Assembly: GCA_013420905.1 (NCBI GenBank)
Contig: JAAXNY010000001.1
Coordinates: 3,472,001 to 3,536,000, forward strand
Reading direction: 5' to 3'
Source of the DNA: Collybia mongolica
Taxonomy: Eukaryota; Basidiomycota; Agaricomycetes; Agaricales; Clitocybaceae
DNA length: 64,000 nt
Positions 61,817 to 64,000 of this stretch are shown one piece after another; positions within the stretch are counted from its first letter, which is position 1; every line of letters starts with the position of its first letter. The position numbers and the translations under genes are program-made. The notes beneath the pieces were generated by a model, which saw only the letters and a program-made list of their open reading frames with translations, was not told where the DNA came from and did no database searches.

Positions 61817-62390
61817 CAATCTCTCAGTTCTTTCGTGCTACTTGCTCATCCCTCGTTTTCCCGTCCTTTGCCGCTCACGTCCTCACATCCCACATCGTTC
61901 ATGTCACGTTGCATGCTCATCATTGATTCGCCATTGCATTGTACTGTAATTGCTTTTTGATCGCCTCACTGTTGTTCACTTTTGATGTATTCTGTACTGG
62001 AACTGAGAAATCGATTGTACTATGGTTATTAGAAGTATGGCAAGGACTGAAAGGATCAGTGATAACATGTGAGAACACTTTCTGCTGTCGTGGCATGCTT
62101 GATAATGCAAGGTGTCCAAGGTCACACCTAACTTTGTACGCCGAGACTACCTTCTGTGGAATGCGTGCTCAGGAAAGTCGGTCGTGGTCATCAGTACCTT
62201 GCTTGGCCATGGAAATCATCCTTGGCAAGCAAGGCGTGGCTAGGTCAGATTGTTCACGATCCCCAAGAAGGGTAGGCAAGCTCATGGCCACCATTTTTGA
62301 AGTGCTAGGTCATGCAAGGTGAGTACGATTGTAAAACCCAGGTCCACGTTATTGCATGGCCATGCTTACCTTCCACTTTAGGACTCGGCG
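61817..62390. other. 3' flank and right subterminal region of the Plavaka element
   Basis: No gene. It holds several copies of words such as gcaaggt and ccaaggtca (62.10-62.32 kb) that match, in inverted orientation, the repeats at 55.38-55.52 kb. Confidence 0.45.
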
Positions 62391-64000
62391 TCACAAGTGA
62401 ACGCATGTTATTGCAAGACCCAGATGCGTACCTTTTGCTGATGTGACATAAACATTGTCTGACCATGAGTGTCCATGGATTGTACCCAGAACTGTCTCAA
62501 CATTCATTAGTTCTTGGTACACAATGTACAGTTCTGATGTCTCATCTGAGAGGACCTCGTAGAAAGCAAGGGCCTCACCAAATACCTGTTTTCTTGGTAT
62601 TGGATTAACTGCCTTTTCAAGACATAAAATGAGCTTTGGGTTAAAAATATATGGACAGAGTCCACTCACAGAGAACCAACAGTATCTCCTGGAAGGTTCT
62701 CCAGCAAATTTATAGCTGATTTCACTTTGGAGAACTCTGTGGTTGGGTAAATGGTATTTGCCCCACCTCTTGATTTTGTTATATTCCACCATTCCTTCAT
62801 TGCCAAGATATGCAAAGTGATGGGCAAGCAATGCAACCAGATGATCAAAGGCTGAGAATTGAGAATCAGAGCCCTCTTTACACTCACTCTGGCAAAGTGG
62901 AATTTTTTGAAACACCTGTTTTTCCTGAGAATTTGACCCCATTCTATCATTTAAGACAAGAGATGGGTAATAGAGATGGAGGAGCTTTGCTTTCTCCCAT
63001 CTGACTATCAAATTTGTGAGAGCACTAAAAGGAGACTTCTTTGATCAAATCCTGTGTCCCATTTCACCAATGCTGTGCTCAACTGTGGCTTGCAATCCAA
63101 GGCGAATAGACCCATTCCATTGAATGTGCACAGGAATATGGATAAGTTGAAACAAGCATAGGCGTGCTCTTGAGTTCAGGCTAGAGTTATCTCCAATATA
63201 AAGCCTTTCAAATCCAGTTAAGAACTTGACAATCAATGTGCGTAGCTCAAATAAATCCTCTTCAGTCCTCTCCTTGATAGTCATGGCAAACTCCATTGCA
63301 TGCACAAATTGTGAGAAATTCTCCAAGACTGTCAAATTTATCTGAAGCTCAAGAAACATTGGCACAAGGTAGAAATGCAGAAGACCCATCCATTCATAGA
63401 CTTTATACTGGCTTTGGCACTTCAGATGAATATTGCAAATTGGCCCACAGAAAGCAGGTGGAAGTGTTGACATAGCTTTGGTTATCCAGATCCCAAGTGT
63501 TTCTGCCTTTTTAGCTGGTAGATGAGTTATTTCATGGGGCTTAGTTTCAATTGTCATGAGATCCCAAAGAAAGGCTGTTGAGTTTTCATAAATTAAATGG
63601 AATAGGTCCAATGGAAAAAATGTGGGATGAAAAAATGCAGGGCTTGATGCACAGAGGGGGAGCCTGACAATTCCAGTAGATCTTGAGATAACCTTCCACT
63701 GATTTTCATTCTGGGCCTTCTCAATCAAGTTGAGGGTCTCAAAATATTTTTTGTGGCTCTGCATTGGAAGGTCATCATATGAGTATTGTGGCCAAGTAGT
63801 ATTGTATTTGTCTTGTATTAACATGGGGTAATATTGGGCCTTTGCACCCCTGGTTTCACTTGATTTAGCAGCTTGAATTTCAGTGAACCAATCACCATAA
63901 ACAGTGGAGTGTCCTCCCATGCCACTGATTTTAGCAGATCCAAGCATATCACCATTACCAAGGACAATTGCACCATGAAGCACAAAGTAGGATGAATCAA
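62391..64000 (-). pseudogene. Large transposase-like gene, 5' end beyond window, in-frame TGA
   Basis: The frame is open from the right edge (YFVLHGAIVLGNGDMLGSAK) to a TGA at 63045-63047, then continues in the same frame from SKKSPFSALTNLIVRWEKAK to VYVTSAKGTH near 62.42 kb. Segments such as LPLCASSPAFFHP, DLFHLIYENSTAFLWDLM, HLPAKKAETLGIWI, LPPAFCGPICNIHLK, YKVYEWMGLLHFYLVPMF and IHIPVHIQWNGSIRLGLQAT, ending in VEHSIGEMGHRI, match the C-terminal half of large CACTA-like fungal transposases (a cysteine/His-poor alpha-helical region after the catalytic core). The TGA falls where an Arg is expected (HRI-R-SKK), so a CGA-to-TGA change is likely. The expected last exons are missing here; a matching end lies at 55.04-55.47 kb. 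Confidence 0.6.

Larger units (their letters stand above)
55416..62320. mobile_element. Plavaka-type DNA transposon carrying two divergent genes
   Basis: A transposase gene (minus strand) and a DUF6698-like gene (plus strand) share a short divergent promoter. They are flanked by related inverted subterminal repeats, with accttgca-type words at 55.4-55.5 kb and, in opposite orientation, at 62.09-62.32 kb. Exact ends, terminal inverted repeats and target duplication could not be fixed, so the limits given are those of the repeat words only. The transposase has in-frame stops, so this copy may be non-autonomous. Confidence 0.5.

Overview
This window looks like nuclear DNA of a mushroom-forming basidiomycete (Agaricomycetes). 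Genes are broken by many short GT-AG introns (mostly 45-65 nt) and lie close together on both strands. Several families are typical of that group: a CMT1/Cap59-type glycosyltransferase, DUF6533 membrane proteins, an F-box protein, a Plavaka-type transposase with a DUF6698-like partner, and a Tad/I-like LINE. I found no bacterial operon features, CRISPR array or rRNA. Exon borders are my own reading of splice sites and reading phase; the joins reported as complete keep one open frame throughout.

Layout. 0-3.1 kb: a partial reading frame at the edge, then no gene I can support. 3.9-8 kb: ribosomal protein uL23 (+) converging on glycogen synthase (-). 8.5-14.7 kb: two diverged DUF6533 membrane genes (-) on either side of a DUF92/TMEM19 gene (-). 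15.4-27.6 kb: a minus-strand block of ornithine carbamoyltransferase, a CMT1-type mannosyltransferase, the MRN subunit Nbs1, a KDM4-type JmjN/JmjC histone demethylase and a small unidentified gene. 30.1-31.4 kb: a C2H2 zinc-finger regulator (+). 31.6-38.2 kb: a full-length LINE (-) bounded by a perfect 16-bp target duplication. 38.6-50.3 kb: FAD monooxygenase (+), an unknown single-exon protein (+), an ASXH/DEUBAD-like chromatin protein (+), the deubiquitinase UCH37 (-), a GH5 glycosidase without signal peptide (+), and an F-box protein (-). 51.2-54 kb: a secreted HNH nuclease (-) and an unusual chimera of a transposon-type N-terminus with the C-lobe of an alpha-kinase (+). 55-64 kb: DNA transposons, namely a Plavaka-type transposase (-) and a divergent DUF6698-like gene (+) flanked by subterminal repeats. 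These sit between two minus-strand pieces of another transposase-like gene, which suggests nesting.

How the genes relate. The left two thirds are mainly housekeeping functions (translation, glycogen storage, arginine synthesis, glycan synthesis, double-strand break repair, histone demethylation, ubiquitin editing) that work in separate pathways. The right end is accessory DNA dominated by mobile elements. Both DNA-transposase genes carry in-frame TGA codons, and the LINE reverse transcriptase has Asn in place of an Asp of its catalytic motif, so these copies may be inactive. The strongest candidate for something new is the 53-kb chimera: it keeps the alpha-kinase LTDPQ and zinc-site motifs, lacks the ATP-binding lobe, and starts with a domain otherwise seen in transposon integrases.
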